Of a stretch of DNA of 64,000 nt, positions 25,143 through 38,800 are shown in pieces (positions within the stretch are counted from its first letter, which is position 1; the number at the start of each line of letters is the position of its first letter). Under the pieces are notes generated by a model. That model was not told the origin of the DNA. It searched no databases and saw only the letters and a program-made list of their open reading frames with translations. Origin of the DNA: Nymphaea colorata (Eukaryota > Streptophyta > Magnoliopsida > Nymphaeales > Nymphaeaceae); assembly GCF_008831285.2 (NCBI RefSeq), contig NC_045144.1, positions 19,111,716 through 19,175,715 of the forward strand, written 5' to 3'. Both the position numbers and the translations under genes were made by a program.

Positions 25143-27548
25143 GCACATAATGCTAACAACTGAGCTGCTTCTGAGGCCTTTCCATGAACTGAGTTCAATG
25201 TCAATAAGGCATCAAGAGTACTCAATATGATCCAAATTGCCTAGAGACAAAAACCACAAGGACAGACACCATCACATGCTTCTTGTCATCCATCTCTGAA
25301 GCGCTCCTGCAAAACCCCTCACTATTATTATGATCTTAGTTGTTTCTCTGGTGCTCTATCACATGCTTCTCCATTTATAACACTGGCTCCTTGTCATATC
25401 TTGGGTTTTGACCTAGCTTGCTATCTTGAAAGCATTAATAGTGCATGCGTATTTGATGACTTGATGCATTGCTATATAATTCCCAACCAACCAATTTATT
25501 GTATGAGCAAGTAATAAAAGAATGGTGTGACAGCTTAGTTCCGGTTCGGCCGCTAACCATGGTTAATTAGCAAATGATAATCATGTAGCCATAGATGTTT
25601 GAGTTGATGGGTTTAAGCTTATGAAATGCATTTAGTTTGCCATGTTGGACACCAACAAGCCTGATTGAACCAAAATAATGTTGATTATCGATTAATCGGG
25701 ATGCCGTAGTGGGGCCGGCCGGGCTTTGTCAGTTAGAAGGGCAGTCAAGATTCGACACCTGTGGATGACGCCACCCATTGCGCAAGCCGAAGCAAGTGTG
25801 GTGTACCTCCTTAACTTGAAGGTTAAATTTGAAATCTTTTACTCCTTAATTTCTCAAGGGATCAATTTCATTAAGCCTGGGATTCACCATCAAACTTGTT
25901 AGTGAGAGAGGAGAAAAAAAAAATCAATGAATGGCATAGATCATATATTTTATCTCATAGAGTGTGATGTAAAACAAGTGGGTGAAGATTTCTCTTGCAA
26001 TAAATATATAAGATCCATGTGTGTCTGGACCTAGCTGACTCAAGCTTGATTCATGAGTAGGCTTAGAGTTCAAATTGTGGGCTTAAAGCCTAAGACCTAA
26101 AACAGTGTTATAAAATTAGATTGAAATCTAATTTATAATGACTTGACCCACTTCCCAGCTTGGGCCCCTGGTTCAACAGATCCCAATCCACTTGGGTCGT
26201 TACAGAATTGGCCAGGTGTCGATTGAACTGGTCGTGAATCCGTAAAAAGTATTATTATATTCTTCAAAAAACATAAAAATACTTAAAAAATAAAAAACCT
26301 GTATAAATATATTCAAAAGAATAAAACATGACATGTGCCAGTGCCCCTATATCAGCCACTCAATGCAATTGGTTTGCCATCGATTCGATTCGAATTCGGC
26401 CGATTTTTATAGCTCTAGCTGAATGGCTTTTTATGTCATTGGGTCTCTTTACCAGCCTATAAATGACTCCTAACATGTTTCTCATGGAGTATGCAACCCT
26501 CAACTTTAAGCCTGAAAAGAGAGTGTAGGTGGCTTTTTTGGGGTCCCCTAATTGGATTGTGACTCAACTCAGATTTGGGCTTGAATTTCTAAAATCTTGG
26601 TAGGGCACATGCATCAGACCCAACATCTACCTACAATCTGGCTGGATCCTTGTCAGATTTCAAACTCAATTAAGTGGATCCACTCACCTAAAACATAAAC
26701 AGATGCAAGTTTGATGATCAGAATTCAGATATCATTTTCGTTACCGGATCCAAATAAGCGAATCTTTGTCAGCAGTGGGTTTTGCACTAAAGATATGGTG
26801 ACATTATTCATATAGAGAGAAATTTGAAGTATACACAGACCACAAGAGCCTTAAGTATGTCATCTCCCAAAAAGGAGCTAAACATGTTCTATCAAAGGTC
26901 GCTTGAATATCTGAAAGATTACGACTTTGATATGTCCAATCCATTGACATCCCCAGCAGCAGTGTTGTCAGAATCAGCATGAATTCGGATCAGTGGCAGA
27001 CCAATTCGATTCGTTGGACGTCAGTGCCATGTGTCAAATTTAAAATATATTTCTTTTATTTTGATTACTCTTTTATATTTTCTCAACAAGAAATAATTTT
27101 TTTTAAATATTTTCTGCTTATTCACAACTAATAGGGTTCAAAAATGGCATATAACAGTACTACCTAGCAGTAAGGAAGGCATTAAGTCATGTGGGTTTCC
27201 CTTGTCTAATATAAGCAATTAGTATCCCCATGAGACCTCCACTATTGAAAGAAAGTGGAGAGAGAAAAAAAGGAAATGTCAAGTGGGACCTATTCCCACT
27301 TGCCCTTTTTCCTTTGTGAGGTGTCTTTTGATCATTCAATTGCACATGCCACACCACTATTGACCAATGCTCCTGCTTTAAATGGCTTTCTCATGTGTAG
27401 GTTTAGCTTTTAATGTTGCTACTCTTGTGTCTAGTGGCTTGAGTACCACTCTTAGTGCTTCAAGCATGAATAACATTTCTGCATTATCATGTTCATTCTC
27501 AGCTTAAAACTATCAATTCCCTCACTTTTAACTACGAGGAAAGTAGTC
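25143..27548. other. intergenic, no gene seen
   Basis: AT-rich DNA. A weakly tRNA-like head occurs near 25695-25760 (GATGCCGTAGTGG, then AGATTCGACACC), and GAATTCGG-containing segments near 26390 and 26980 look like remnants of one repeat. No coding gene is recognised. Confidence 0.45.
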
Positions 27549-28125
27549 TTAGGGGGTTTGGCGCACTGCTCAGATCATTGGTTTGTAAGCAGCAGGACAC
27601 TCGTTCGAGTTATACATGGGTGTCGGCCTTGCTTCTGCCTACGGATGTCAACAGATCGTATTCAGATCAGATATATTATTAAGCATATCTGCTTTTTTGG
27701 ATATTCACATATTCGGATTCAAATTTGAATAAAGAAAAGTCATATTCGAATCCGAATCTAAAATCTGATTTTACAATCCAATTCCGATCTGAATCAGAAT
27801 TTTAATTTTCAACCGAATTTTGCCCATTTTCAAAATTTAATAGCATTAGATACAGGATATTTGTCTAAAAAGAAATCCAATCCGAATCTATATCTGAATC
27901 CGATCAGATATTTATGTATATCTAAATCTGAATCTGATTGGACGCCATTTATTAAATCTGAATCCGATCCAATTTCTTAATCGGATAATAATTTTTTTTT
28001 ATATCCGATTTTTTTGGATCGGTCTATCAGATATTCGATTCAAATCAGATATATTGACATTTCAACTTCTGCCATTGGGTGGGACCAGTTTACCAGCTTC
28101 CACCCATTGAGGGCCTCACACTAAG
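27549..28125 (+). mobile_element. tRNA-headed SINE-like repeat split by a hAT insertion
   Basis: The head GGTTTGGCGCACTGCTC and the B-box-like CGTTCGAGTTA, followed by GGGTGTCGGCCTTG, match the layout at 9462. The repeat is then cut by the element at 27640-28065, and similar GGTGGGACC sequence resumes after it. The 3' limit is approximate. Confidence 0.45.
27640..28065. mobile_element. hAT-like MITE with ATGTCAA ends
   Basis: The 426-bp element starts TACGGATGTCAA and ends TTGACATTTCAA, inverted to each other. The 8-mer CTTCTGCC flanks it on both sides (27632-27639 and 28066-28073). The interior is full of degenerate TCAGATAT and ATCCGAT words on both strands. The element at 56557-57184 has the same ends and the same internal vocabulary. 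No coding sequence is present. Confidence 0.85.
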
Positions 28126-28255
28126 CACCACACATTTTTGGACATTCCGGCCAAAAGGAAGGAGAAAGGAGACATGGCTTCGACTCTCACTCAAATGGGG
28201 AAATGCATGCTGTTCCCATTCAGCCAAACTATTGGGAAGGTCATTGATCCCGTTC

Positions 28256-28485
28256 TAGGGGTAGAGCCACATGTCGGCATGTGTGGGCAGTTGCCCACAC
28301 AATCTTGCATATTTTATTAATTTTGACATAGGTGGTTTTCAAGAATTTGTTTATCCATTTTTTGTGTGCACTTAATTATTTATTTAGTACTCCTTAATCT
28401 TTTTATTATGTTAATCTTGTTATTATGTTTAATATTTTCTTGAATGAGCGATCTTTGGCAAAAAAAATTCTGGCTCTGCACCCCA
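28256..28485. mobile_element. hAT-like element, GTGGGCAGTTG family
   Basis: The left end TAGGGGTAGAGCCA mirrors the right end TGGCTCTGCACCCCA. The flanks TCCCGTTC and CCCCTTCC agree at about 5 of 8 positions, so the duplication is decayed. The internal GTGTGGGCAGTTGCCCACAC is nearly palindromic and shared with copies at 3905 and 14685. Confidence 0.55.
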
Positions 28486-28562
28486 CCCCTTCCCTGTTCC
28501 TTTTAACTTTATGCATGACAAAAGTAAGGAAGTCAATTAATGATATTAACTATCATCCCTAA

Positions 28563-28740
28563 GGGGGGTTGGCATAATAACGAGGCCGGGGTTGGTAGAC
28601 AGTTAGTTTCCGTTTCAAATGTTCGAAACATCAATTCTCTTTGATGTAAAAGGGAGGGTTGCACTAAGCGGCATCATGATGCACCAAAAGCAGACCATAT
28701 ACTTTATACAGATGAGAGATTTGGTAGCCTTCTATCAAAT
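28563..28740 (+). mobile_element. SINE-like repeat, family 1 (copy 4)
   Basis: The head GGGGTTGGCATAATAACGAG, then TTTCAAATGTTCGAAACATC and GCACCAAAAGCAGACC, keep the block order of the copies at 4117 and 12560. Confidence 0.45.
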
Positions 28741-29738
28741 AGTGGGAAACCCCATATCTGCCTATTTAGATATTTGCTTAACTTGATTTGAGATAGGTTT
28801 CGGATTCAAATGAAAAAAAAAGTAGACATCCAAAATATAAACTACATTCAAGTTCATGTATAATCAATTCCGGTGCTAGATTTGGTAAGAAAAGTCATAC
28901 ATCATGCATAATGTTCATTCAGTTACTCGTGATTTGGATCTCATTACCAAATCAAACTATTCTATTTCGGATTCAAATTTAATATTGGATTGCATTTGAC
29001 CCGTTCACAAACCAAATGCCAAAGGTGCATAGTGAGGTATTGAACTTTACGTTAAGCTTCTAAGATGATTCAACTTAGCTAAGTGTGTGCAGAGCCCACA
29101 CAGCCACTATCACATTATTGGTACTAAAATTTTGGTCAACTAACTTTGAATGCATAAAGATTAGTGCTTGCTTAAACATTATTAAATTATATAATGTGCA
29201 ATTGATTGATAATGTGAGTTGGGTATAATCAAACACAAAATCATATTAACTTGCTTAATCATTTGCTGATTGGCTAATTATATGGAATCCATGGCGGTGA
29301 GTGCTTAAACTAGCCATGAACAGTTGATCCTTTGAAGAATCAAATGTTATGCAGCTCATAAATATTTATTTTGCATAATAATAATAATAATAAATTATCT
29401 AGTTTAGTCGACCCTTACCTTGAAAATGAATTCATAATTAAAAAAAAAAAATTGCTTCAATATTAAAAAAATTTGAAAATATAGTTTCACCCTTATGTGT
29501 GTAATAATTAAAAGTTAGCTGTGGGTCTGTGAAAATTTGAGAAGGAAGGAGTATATTTGCCAACGGTAGCAAAGTTGGTGTGTAAGAAAAAAAAAAAAGG
29601 TAGCAAAGATTTTTAATAAACAGGTTGTTAAAAGTGTAAATAACTTCAAAAGTCCGCTAACTTGTCGGCATTCCAAGTGATTTTGAAATTATCGTCATAA
29701 AAACGGATAAATTTCCGTAAATATCGGTGGCGCCTGCA
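28741..29738. other. intergenic, upstream of RMI1
   Basis: AT-rich DNA with an ATA run near 29378 and poly-A tracts near 29441 and 29588. No gene or element is recognised. Confidence 0.5.
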
Positions 29739-29748
29739 GTATATATAT
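29739..29748 (+). promoter_or_regulatory. TATA-like box of RMI1
   Basis: GTATATATATG lies about 65 bp before the preferred RMI1 start codon at 29810. The in-frame ATG at 29747 overlaps this box; if the box is used, that ATG lies upstream of the transcript, which favours the ATG at 29810. Inferred from sequence only. Confidence 0.45.
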
Positions 29749-29809
29749 GGGTCCACGAGAGGGAAGGGAATTGGAGGGAAAAATTGAAACCGCGGGAACC
29801 CTTCTCGAA

Positions 29810-32800
29810 ATGGCCAGACTCCGGCTGCCGAGCTCCTCCGATGAAGAGGAGGATTCTGGCGGAGGCGTCCGTAACCGAGCGAGCAGCAGCCGGAACCCTG
29901 ACGGAGCTAGGGTCGACCAGAGGAAGGACGCGAGGGCTTCGAGGCGCCTCCAGATCCTTGACTCGCCCTACGGAGAAGAGGAAGAAGAAGCGCGTGGCGG
30001 TCCTCCGGTTGATCCCCCGGCGCCGCCTGCGGCAGCAGCAGCGACGGAGGACCACACCGTTGAGATATCAGACGATGATGAATTCATCGATGTCCCAGAC
30101 TTCTTCACTCCCCCTTCGTCTTCCCCTCCTCGCGCCCAAGACGATCTTGGCGGCGCCTCCTCTGGAATGCCTCCCGAATCCGCCGTTCTAGAAGAAGAAT
30201 CTGGCGATAGTCCAGTGGCGGGACTGCTTCGTGGAATAGGAGCAAGGCCTCGCAGGGAATGGTTGGATTCTTGCATCCGAAGGTTAGCTGATGCTCGGCC
30301 CGGGTTTGCCAGATTAAGCGTCCGAGAGCAGGCAGATCTCTGTCTTAAACAATATCTCTTCGCCGATTTCAATTTAGCTGGTGCTGGCGTTCTTCCTCCT
30401 AACATCCACACGATGCATGCCGTTGAAATTGGCGGCCCGTTCATTCTGCAGGTAACCACTGAGCTAAAATTAGTTTCTCGTTTTTTGCTTTTACCTAACT
30501 CTTTGGTGATAATCAATTATTTATGTTTATTACATTTCACTTTCTCGTGGCCCGGAAGAACATCGGATCAACCATTCTTTCCCATGTTTTAATGTGTTCT
30601 TCAACACTTCCTGCTTCATCTCATCTTCAGAGTTTCTACGCGAACACTTTATCGTTGCTCCTGTGTCTCTCTTGGGGACAAATTAGATGAAACCACTTTC
30701 CAGATAAATATATTAGGTTGTAATGATTTTTGTGCTCTGCAGTATGATACCCTTGTCTGTCATGTATAGCGGGGTAACTTAAATCCAATGCACGAGGCCT
30801 TACTTTCTTTGTGCACCTATTCATTAACAAATGCGATAATTAATAAGTTGCCACAGAGATTTTACGACATAGTTTCCTGGATAACGTGCTATTATGGATG
30901 AATATTTTCCTTTTATTACATTCTGCATTTTTAGTGTTTAGGTCGTTATTATTCTTTCATTCCGATTATAGCAGAATATCATGGACTTGAATATTTTTGC
31001 ATCATACAGACGCTTTTTTTAATTAATGACTTGGCCCGGAACTGACCCAAGTTCTGGTACAACCCGTCCTGTAGTTGGTCTTTGATTGGAATGTGAATTT
31101 CACAATGCCAAACTATTCCTGCCTCAGGATATTAGATTTCACTACCCTTTAGGCACATTTATCGGTGCATATTGGATCCCAGATTTGAGAGTTGAACCTG
31201 GTTTTCAGAAATTGATATCAACTATAACAGCCCAGCTCAAAACCAACCCGAGTGCTCAGTGAAACAGATCCCAATTCATCCAATGGCTGGCTTTGCTTAA
31301 AACTTTGAAAAGGTTACTAACCAAGACAGCTGGTAGTATGAGACATGAGTATATAAACCCTTCAAAGGTTCTGAAAATGTTCAACATAGTACATTTAGAA
31401 TGCACCTTATGTCACCTACAACAACTACAACATGTTAGACACCATAAATGCACCCCATGTCACTTCATGGATGCTGTCAATCATGTGACAAACACTATTA
31501 ACAGCAGCATATTTTGTCAGCTGTGTTGTAAAACTTGACTGATTCTGAACCATTGTTCAATAATTTGTAATGAGCATGACACTCCATCTGTCCTGTTCTT
31601 AAACTCATGCCATTATAAGTGTGTGCAAAGAGTCCATGTCTGTTCCATGTGACACTGGCTGCCTTTTTTCTTAATCAAGCTTTTGTTCTTTCCGTATTAA
31701 TTGTTTAGATCTCCTTGGTGGGGATGGAACTAGAGTTTGTTTTTCTGTTTTGAATGGAGGTCCTCTCCAAGAAGATTGAAAGATTGATTTTGTTGATGCA
31801 AAAAACTTCTTGTAGTACTTGTAATATTTTTCCACTGAACTCTTTCCTCTGATCAGAATTTGTTGTTAATGACTCTTCCAACTCTTTGGTATGCTATAGG
31901 GATTGTTTTGTAATTGTAACATTATACATGGTTTGATTCATGGAATATATATCAACACTTGGTCAAGATCCAGGTATTTGCTTGCTTTGGTGTTTCCCTC
32001 ACATACCATTGCTTCTAAGAAACATGGTTGAGATAACTATCCAAGTTTTTCTCAAATGCATGCTTAGGAATTGATGCTTTTTAAGTTCCAAGATGTTCAA
32101 GTTGCTTTATACATGTAGTAATGTCCCTTCTTCTAATGCTGAATAGAATTTTCTCTAGGTGGATGAAATAGTTAATGTGGGTTCTCCTCTACGGGACAGG
32201 TATAAGGAAGCCCCTGCTAGTAACAAAAGGTGCCTCAAACTGTCCATGACTGATGGTATTCAGCATGTATTTGGCATTGAATACCGTCCAATAAAGGACC
32301 TTAAGGTTCTGGCTCCAGCTGGTTTGAAGGTGACTATTTTGTGCCCCTTGCCTCTTAAAATTTGCCCATAGTCATGATGGTGTCTTCTGAACATGAAGTC
32401 ATCTTTTCAAGAAGTAACTTATATTATTGTGCACTCTTGGGCTAATATTTGCTTGGCCTGGTGCATTTAAATTTCTTTAGTAGACGACTACATGGGTAAG
32501 GGTTATTCATAGTTCTGTTTGTCAACTGCTGATGTACGTATCTTCATGTAAGTTGATTCCTGTGACAGTAACACCAGATGGAATGACATAACTGAAGAAT
32601 AATTGAAAGTGTATTTCTAAATTATTTTGAATAGGTCTGGGGAAGGATCTAAATTCCTTAGCATCATGGCTTCTCAAATACCTCCAAGCTCAGCTTGCCC
32701 ACAGCAGATGACTGCTTCATCTACGTCATTTGAAGGGCCAATCACGCATGTTGTAGTTGATATCTCATGCAATACTAGCTAACCATTCACAATTTCTTAC

Positions 32801-35800
32801 GAAACTTTGGCATCATTAATCTGAAGAGTCGAAGACTGCTGTGTAATGTCAGATCCTTGCAGAAGCAAACACAAAGCGAGGATTGCCCTTTATTACACAT
32901 TGTATGTGCATGCAGTGTCTACTGTTATCAGACTGAAGCTGCTTACTGGCAAGCAACAATTCAATGATTTATTATTCATGAAATTAAAGACATAAGTTGC
33001 TCCTGTTTTAGAGATTTTGTTAGTAAACAGCTATCTAAAAATGAATCCTAAAACAACTCCAAAATCTTTTTATTTTCCAATACTTGTTGGACATTTTCTT
33101 GACATGCCTATTAATGTTGTCTTGAGATGTTCATTTGAAAAATGCCTTAAGTTTTCCAGAAAATGACTGAAAAACTATTTAACTCATCCTGTGCATTTAA
33201 ACGTTCTTGAGAAAAAGCTATGATCATATTTTCTTGATACTGGTCCTTGCATGCTTTCTAAAGGGATACTTAGTACTTGAGATATGCTTTGGTAGAATCT
33301 GCAAATTGATAGGTAGTTGCAATATGAAAACACAATGAACTCACAAAGAATTATGTCAATGAACTTGTCTTATACTGGTTGAGAAGGATCTATGTTATGG
33401 TTGCAGGTTGCAGTTCAGAATGTTCATGTACGACGTGGACTTCTCATGCTGGTTGCAGAAGTTTTGGAGGTTTTAGGAGGATCAGTTGAATACTTGGATG
33501 CAGCTCGAAGGAGGCTTGTTGATGAAGTAAATAAGCCTCCAAGAGGAAGAAGGTAAACATATGTATGATTTTCTTTTTGATTAATTAAATCAAGGTCAGG
33601 GATTGAACTGTAGGCTCGGCTTGTAACAAAAAATGTTCCACTTGGTGTAAACCATCACTGATCTAGTCATCATCATCTCATGCTAGTAATTGTGATTGCC
33701 AGTCTATCTTGGCCCCATGTCGTGGCCTCATCATATTATCCATTAGCATCATTATCATTTTCCACTGCCATCTTTAGCAGTACCCCAGCCACATAAGCTT
33801 CTGCTACTGTCGGCAGCATTAAAACATCATTATCATTTATCGATGTCATGATAGCCACTGTTTGTATCTGCATATGGACATGCTTCTTTACTTGGAAGTG
33901 ATCATTTTACTGACTATCAGCGTTGACATTGCAGGATATGGCATTGCTGTCATCTTTTACTCATTTCACTGTCATGTTTGTTATTATGCTGTGATGTTTG
34001 AACTTTGAAGCATGAACAGGACATATGACCGATATCAAAATTGCTTTATCTTATTTTCCGAGACAAGTTTATTGATACTTGAGTAAGCAGCTTGCAATTG
34101 TGCATTCTTATCTATATAAAGCCTTAGGTGTATGGACATGTGAATGTATGTAGGTGCTGGTCTATGCATGTAGATGTGTGAGAGTGTCTGTGCATGCTTG
34201 CAGCTTTTGGAACTTGAGAATTTTCACCACATTTTTTTCCATGATGGATGTCTAAATCGTAGTCACAAAAAACATGTTTTCAAAAAAAAAAAAAAAGCGG
34301 TAAATAAATTTGCCGTTTAAACTTTAAAAAAATGCTGTTGTTTTGAAAAAAATGTTAAAATGAAAAAAGTGAAAAAACACGTTTTTTCCTATTTTTTCAT
34401 GTTTTGTTAATTCTAAACAGTGTTTTTTTGTTTTCTAATTTTTATTTGTTGCAAATCTACTTGTTTTTTGATGTTTGTGTTATTTGTTTCTCACTTATTT
34501 TATTTTCTCTCATTTTTAGTTTTTTTTTTTAATTTTTAAAAATTTACCTTATTTTTTTCATTTTTCCTTTTTTGTCATGCTTGTTGTATTATACCCAAGA
34601 AAAACCTTGCCGGTTATAACCTGAGAAAGTTTTTGTGACTGTGGTTGAAATTAGTTCTTAAAGATTATATATGTAAAATATTAATCTACCTTATAGACTA
34701 AGCGGGGTGCTGAAGATCTAGACATGGATGAAGTGGATATGTTTTATCTTTATTTACATAGTTTACTACTTTCTGTCATGGCAACTTGTATTTGGAACCT
34801 GTGTCACCTGAATGTGGGTGCGGGTGCCCGCACGGCACATCTCATAAAATTTAGGTGCAGCGGTGCGGTGAGAATATTTTATTATTATTATTATCTTTTA
34901 TGGTTTTACCTTCAAAGTTCAAAATAAAATTTTTTAAATATAATAAATTTAAGAATAGATAGTCTCTATAGTTCACTCAGTCATGAACTAACAAATGCAC
35001 ATGCACTTGAATAACACAATTATACAAGTACACATTAATTTACACAACCTTATTCATATACGAAAATCAGAATTAACTCAGTTAGTCTCCACCCAGTAGT
35101 TTTGAAAGTTTGAAGACGAAGAAAATAAGCATTCCAATAAAATCAAGCTGATGTTAAGTAGTTGAGCCAGTTTCATTATTAGGGAAAACTAAAAAAACAT
35201 ACAAGTTCGCCATTTATTTTAGACTGCATAGCAAATGATAGTTAAAAGCAGTAGCAACAGTTTAAAATTCAGTAACAGGACATCGACAAAATTTTCTAGC
35301 ATATATTGTGAAGCACATCTAGGAGGGGCGAGAGACAAGGGGCGAGGTCGACGTGGGCGGTTGACTTTGTTAAAAATTAAAAAAAAACCTAAAAATTGGA
35401 CGAAAATAGATCGACTCACATTTGACTGCACCCGACTCGGGTCTTGTTTGACCACTTTGGGTGCGCATCGGAGGCTCACCCTCATCGCGTCGACGCGGGT
35501 GCGAGGCCAAAAAGGGCACACCCTGGTGACTTAGTTTGGATCTATTCTGGCATTTCAATATTTGTCATAGGCAAAAACATTTGGTGAAACCATTAGATTC
35601 TGATAGGCCACAAGAGCTGGTAAGTGGTATGTATAACTGTAATTTGGTGCCAGATATAAGATTTCAAATTTTATCACCCGTTACTTCATGTTGCTACTGC
35701 GAGATCAGTGTGATGTGTGAAAAAAATCCACACAGAGTTAACAAGAACCAGAGTATGTAAATATTCTGCATGTTACAAATTAACTAAAAGCATTTTTGAA

Positions 35801-38800
35801 AAGCAAAAAAAATGCAAGTGAGGCCTAAGGTCATATATATGCAACACTGATTTAAGTTGGCTACTAGCTAGTGTCAACTGCCTTGATTAAGTAGCTCTTC
35901 GATACTCATAAATGCCAGTCTCCAAAATCTGTAAGACTATAGGAGGCTGATGGCTGCTGTATAGGATTACAAATGGGTCAGATTCAGAACTGCTAAATTA
36001 TTAGGGGGCAGGTCAGAATTGGATCACAATGGAAGACAACAAAAATCTATAAATCAGATCCCATCAATTTGTAACCCTACTTTTATAAATCAGCCCGTAT
36101 TCAAACTATAAAAATATCTTTTTTCTCAAGTGCCTTGAGCTATAACCATAAGCACTTTATCTGAAGTCACTGTATTCACCTTGGTTGCATTTTCACAGAG
36201 TTGTGCCTATGTTAAATTAACTTATGGAATGAGCTGTGCTTTCTCGGACAGTTGCCTGCATATTTTTGGTATTTTTTATGTCAGTTATGTGTAAAATGCA
36301 CTGCATAGTGCATACTTAGGGAAATGTTTTCCCTGCTGGATCATGTAGAACTGTCCTCATTGAATATATGTTGAAACAACTTATTATTACTGAGCTTTCT
36401 TGCTTTTCCATCATCTTCTTATCTATTTCTTATTACAAGACTGGAAAGCGTGCTTACTGCTTATGCTGATTCAGTCTTGCTAGTGATGTTAAAGTTTTGA
36501 ATCATGTGAGATTCATGACTAATTGAAGCCTGAAGGCAATTGTCCACTTTCTTATTCAATTGTATTATTTTGTTAATGCAGAAGGCCTAGAGGAGAAGTG
36601 GTTTCTTCTTTGGTTGAACGGGCTCGTCTTGCTGCTTGGCCTCCAAGTATGTTAGATGACTTGGCAGACCTTAGCTCATCAGAACATTTGAATTTACGAA
36701 CACCAACATCAAACCAAGGTACCATTTAGAGTATGTGTCATTGTCTGTTCCCGGGATGCCAGGACTAAGACAGCCTGTTTTTGGCATCGAGGTGTGGTTG
36801 TGCCTTTTTATCAAGTGGAACGTGATGATCGACAGTAATGTGAAACATCTGTTAATGCAGAATGCACTGTGTGTTTTGCGCATCCAATGTTTGCATTGTT
36901 TATCTGTCCATGGAACATGTGCATTCTGTGGACAGCAAGTCAAACACTCTCTTACACACTTTCAGAAACTAATTTGTCAAGCTGTTTCTGACATGTTCTG
37001 CAATTATTTCTGCATGTATCTCTTATTATCTGTCCGTTTACATGATTCTGTCTTCCTGTTAGAAAAATATGTTTCTTTGAGGATTAACCTTGTCGCAAAT
37101 CTGTATGTGCATCTACGTGAACCTTCTTTGCTTTTATGGGGAAAAGGAATCACATGGTTATATCTCAACGACTTCATCAGTTGTTCTATCTCTCAACTTA
37201 GTCAACCACTTGATGCATCTCCCAGTCTAGATTTTGGAGAGGATGATGGTGGGCAGGGTCTATACTCACAAAGTCCCAAACTCATGACTGCCTTGAAACC
37301 TTGTAATGGTTTACTCAGGTCTCTATAAATAGAGTCCAAGACAGGTCACTTTTTGATCCTGTGGGCAACTTCACATATTGTGGTTAGTAATGAACTACAT
37401 CAGGAGCGGACTCGATTATTACAGTTAAACTGATGTCCCACAATTTATTCCTTAAATCATCTGGACCCTATGGGGAATGCTTCATCCCTTCTCTTAGGCT
37501 CCTGAAGTAATTCAAGCATAATTTAGTTATAGCCATGGGCTGGATAAGATGCATGATTTTCTAAGAGATGGGCTTCCAATGGTTCTTGCACTGCCTGAGC
37601 ATCTCTTTTATTTTAGGTCATCCACCAATTTTCTGCATGTATTTTGGTGTCTATGGCTTGGAAAGAATCTTACTGGTTATGGGTTGTGGCATCTTGAATT
37701 TTGATGCATGGTCTGATTGAGATTCACATTCCTTTCTGTGTCTATCTGGATCACTGGATGCAACTGTATTGAAAATTGAAAACATGATTCTGTTGGTTAA
37801 ATTTGGAAGCTTATTTACCTCAACCTGGAGTCCATCTACTGCATCTGAATTCTGTAAGGTCCCATCTCCAAATGCATAGTACTAACCACCTCTGTCAGTT
37901 ATTCAGCCTGTAACCAGTATTGATCTTATCCTGAGACGACCTTGTCTCTTTTCTAAGTTCTTTTAATGTGCAACTGTGCATCTTAATTGTTCATGACCCA
38001 CAGAACAGCCGGTATCTGAAGTGGAAAATTGTATGCATAGGCACTGGCACAATTGAGCAGGTCAGAAGAATATGACCATGCCTTTTGCCTTAAGCGCTTC
38101 ACTGACTATCAGAAGGGATTAGGTAAACCATTCTTTTTATGTGGAATGGTAGATTTAGATTTCATAGTTTCTCTTCAAACTTCAAACCGAAGAGGATAAT
38201 TTGTTTACAGTTTGCTGGTTATTTGTTTACCATTAAAAACTGTTCTTTCCATGGAGATTCCTGCTAGTTCAATCTAAAAGCTGTATGCCTATAGGAGTTT
38301 CTTTGTGAGCATGTTGTGTTAGTGTTCCCTACTTTTTTGTAGCATCAGCTGTTGATAGTACAATTTTAAATTAGATCAATGCTTGTTTGCCTTTCATCTG
38401 CAAGTTCTTGAGACATCATGTCATCTCCTTGGGATGTAATATACATCAGCTTCCACTCAGTGTGTATGTATATGCATGGGTGTGTGTGTTTGTGTGTTTT
38501 TAAAATTTATAGATGTGAATTTGGCATTTGGTGTCATGCACACATGCAGCTGATTTATCATCTTTTCCCACCGGAGATAACCAAGAAAGAGGTTCTGAGG
38601 CATTCACTTCTAGAAGTGTCACAGAGAACATTATCTCTAACCACTTGCCGAATGCCAGAACCAGTGTAGATGGCAGTATGGATCACGAAATTGATCAAGT
38701 TAATGTGTATGTTCTTTACCATGTCTTGTGAATCACAGCTTCATATATGTAAGTTTTGGGTTACTTGTGTCCTCTTTTCTGATATAGTGCCTCATTTTTT

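Noticed and set aside
29657..30516. Antisense frames over RMI1 exon 1 (up to 182 codons)
   Set aside because: They are shadows of a GC-rich coding exon; the sense frame carries conserved RMI1 sequence.
36735..37328. 197-codon open frame inside RMI1 intron 4
   Set aside because: No family resemblance, low-complexity hydrophobic composition, and flanked by good splice sites that join exons 4 and 5 in phase. Best read as chance.
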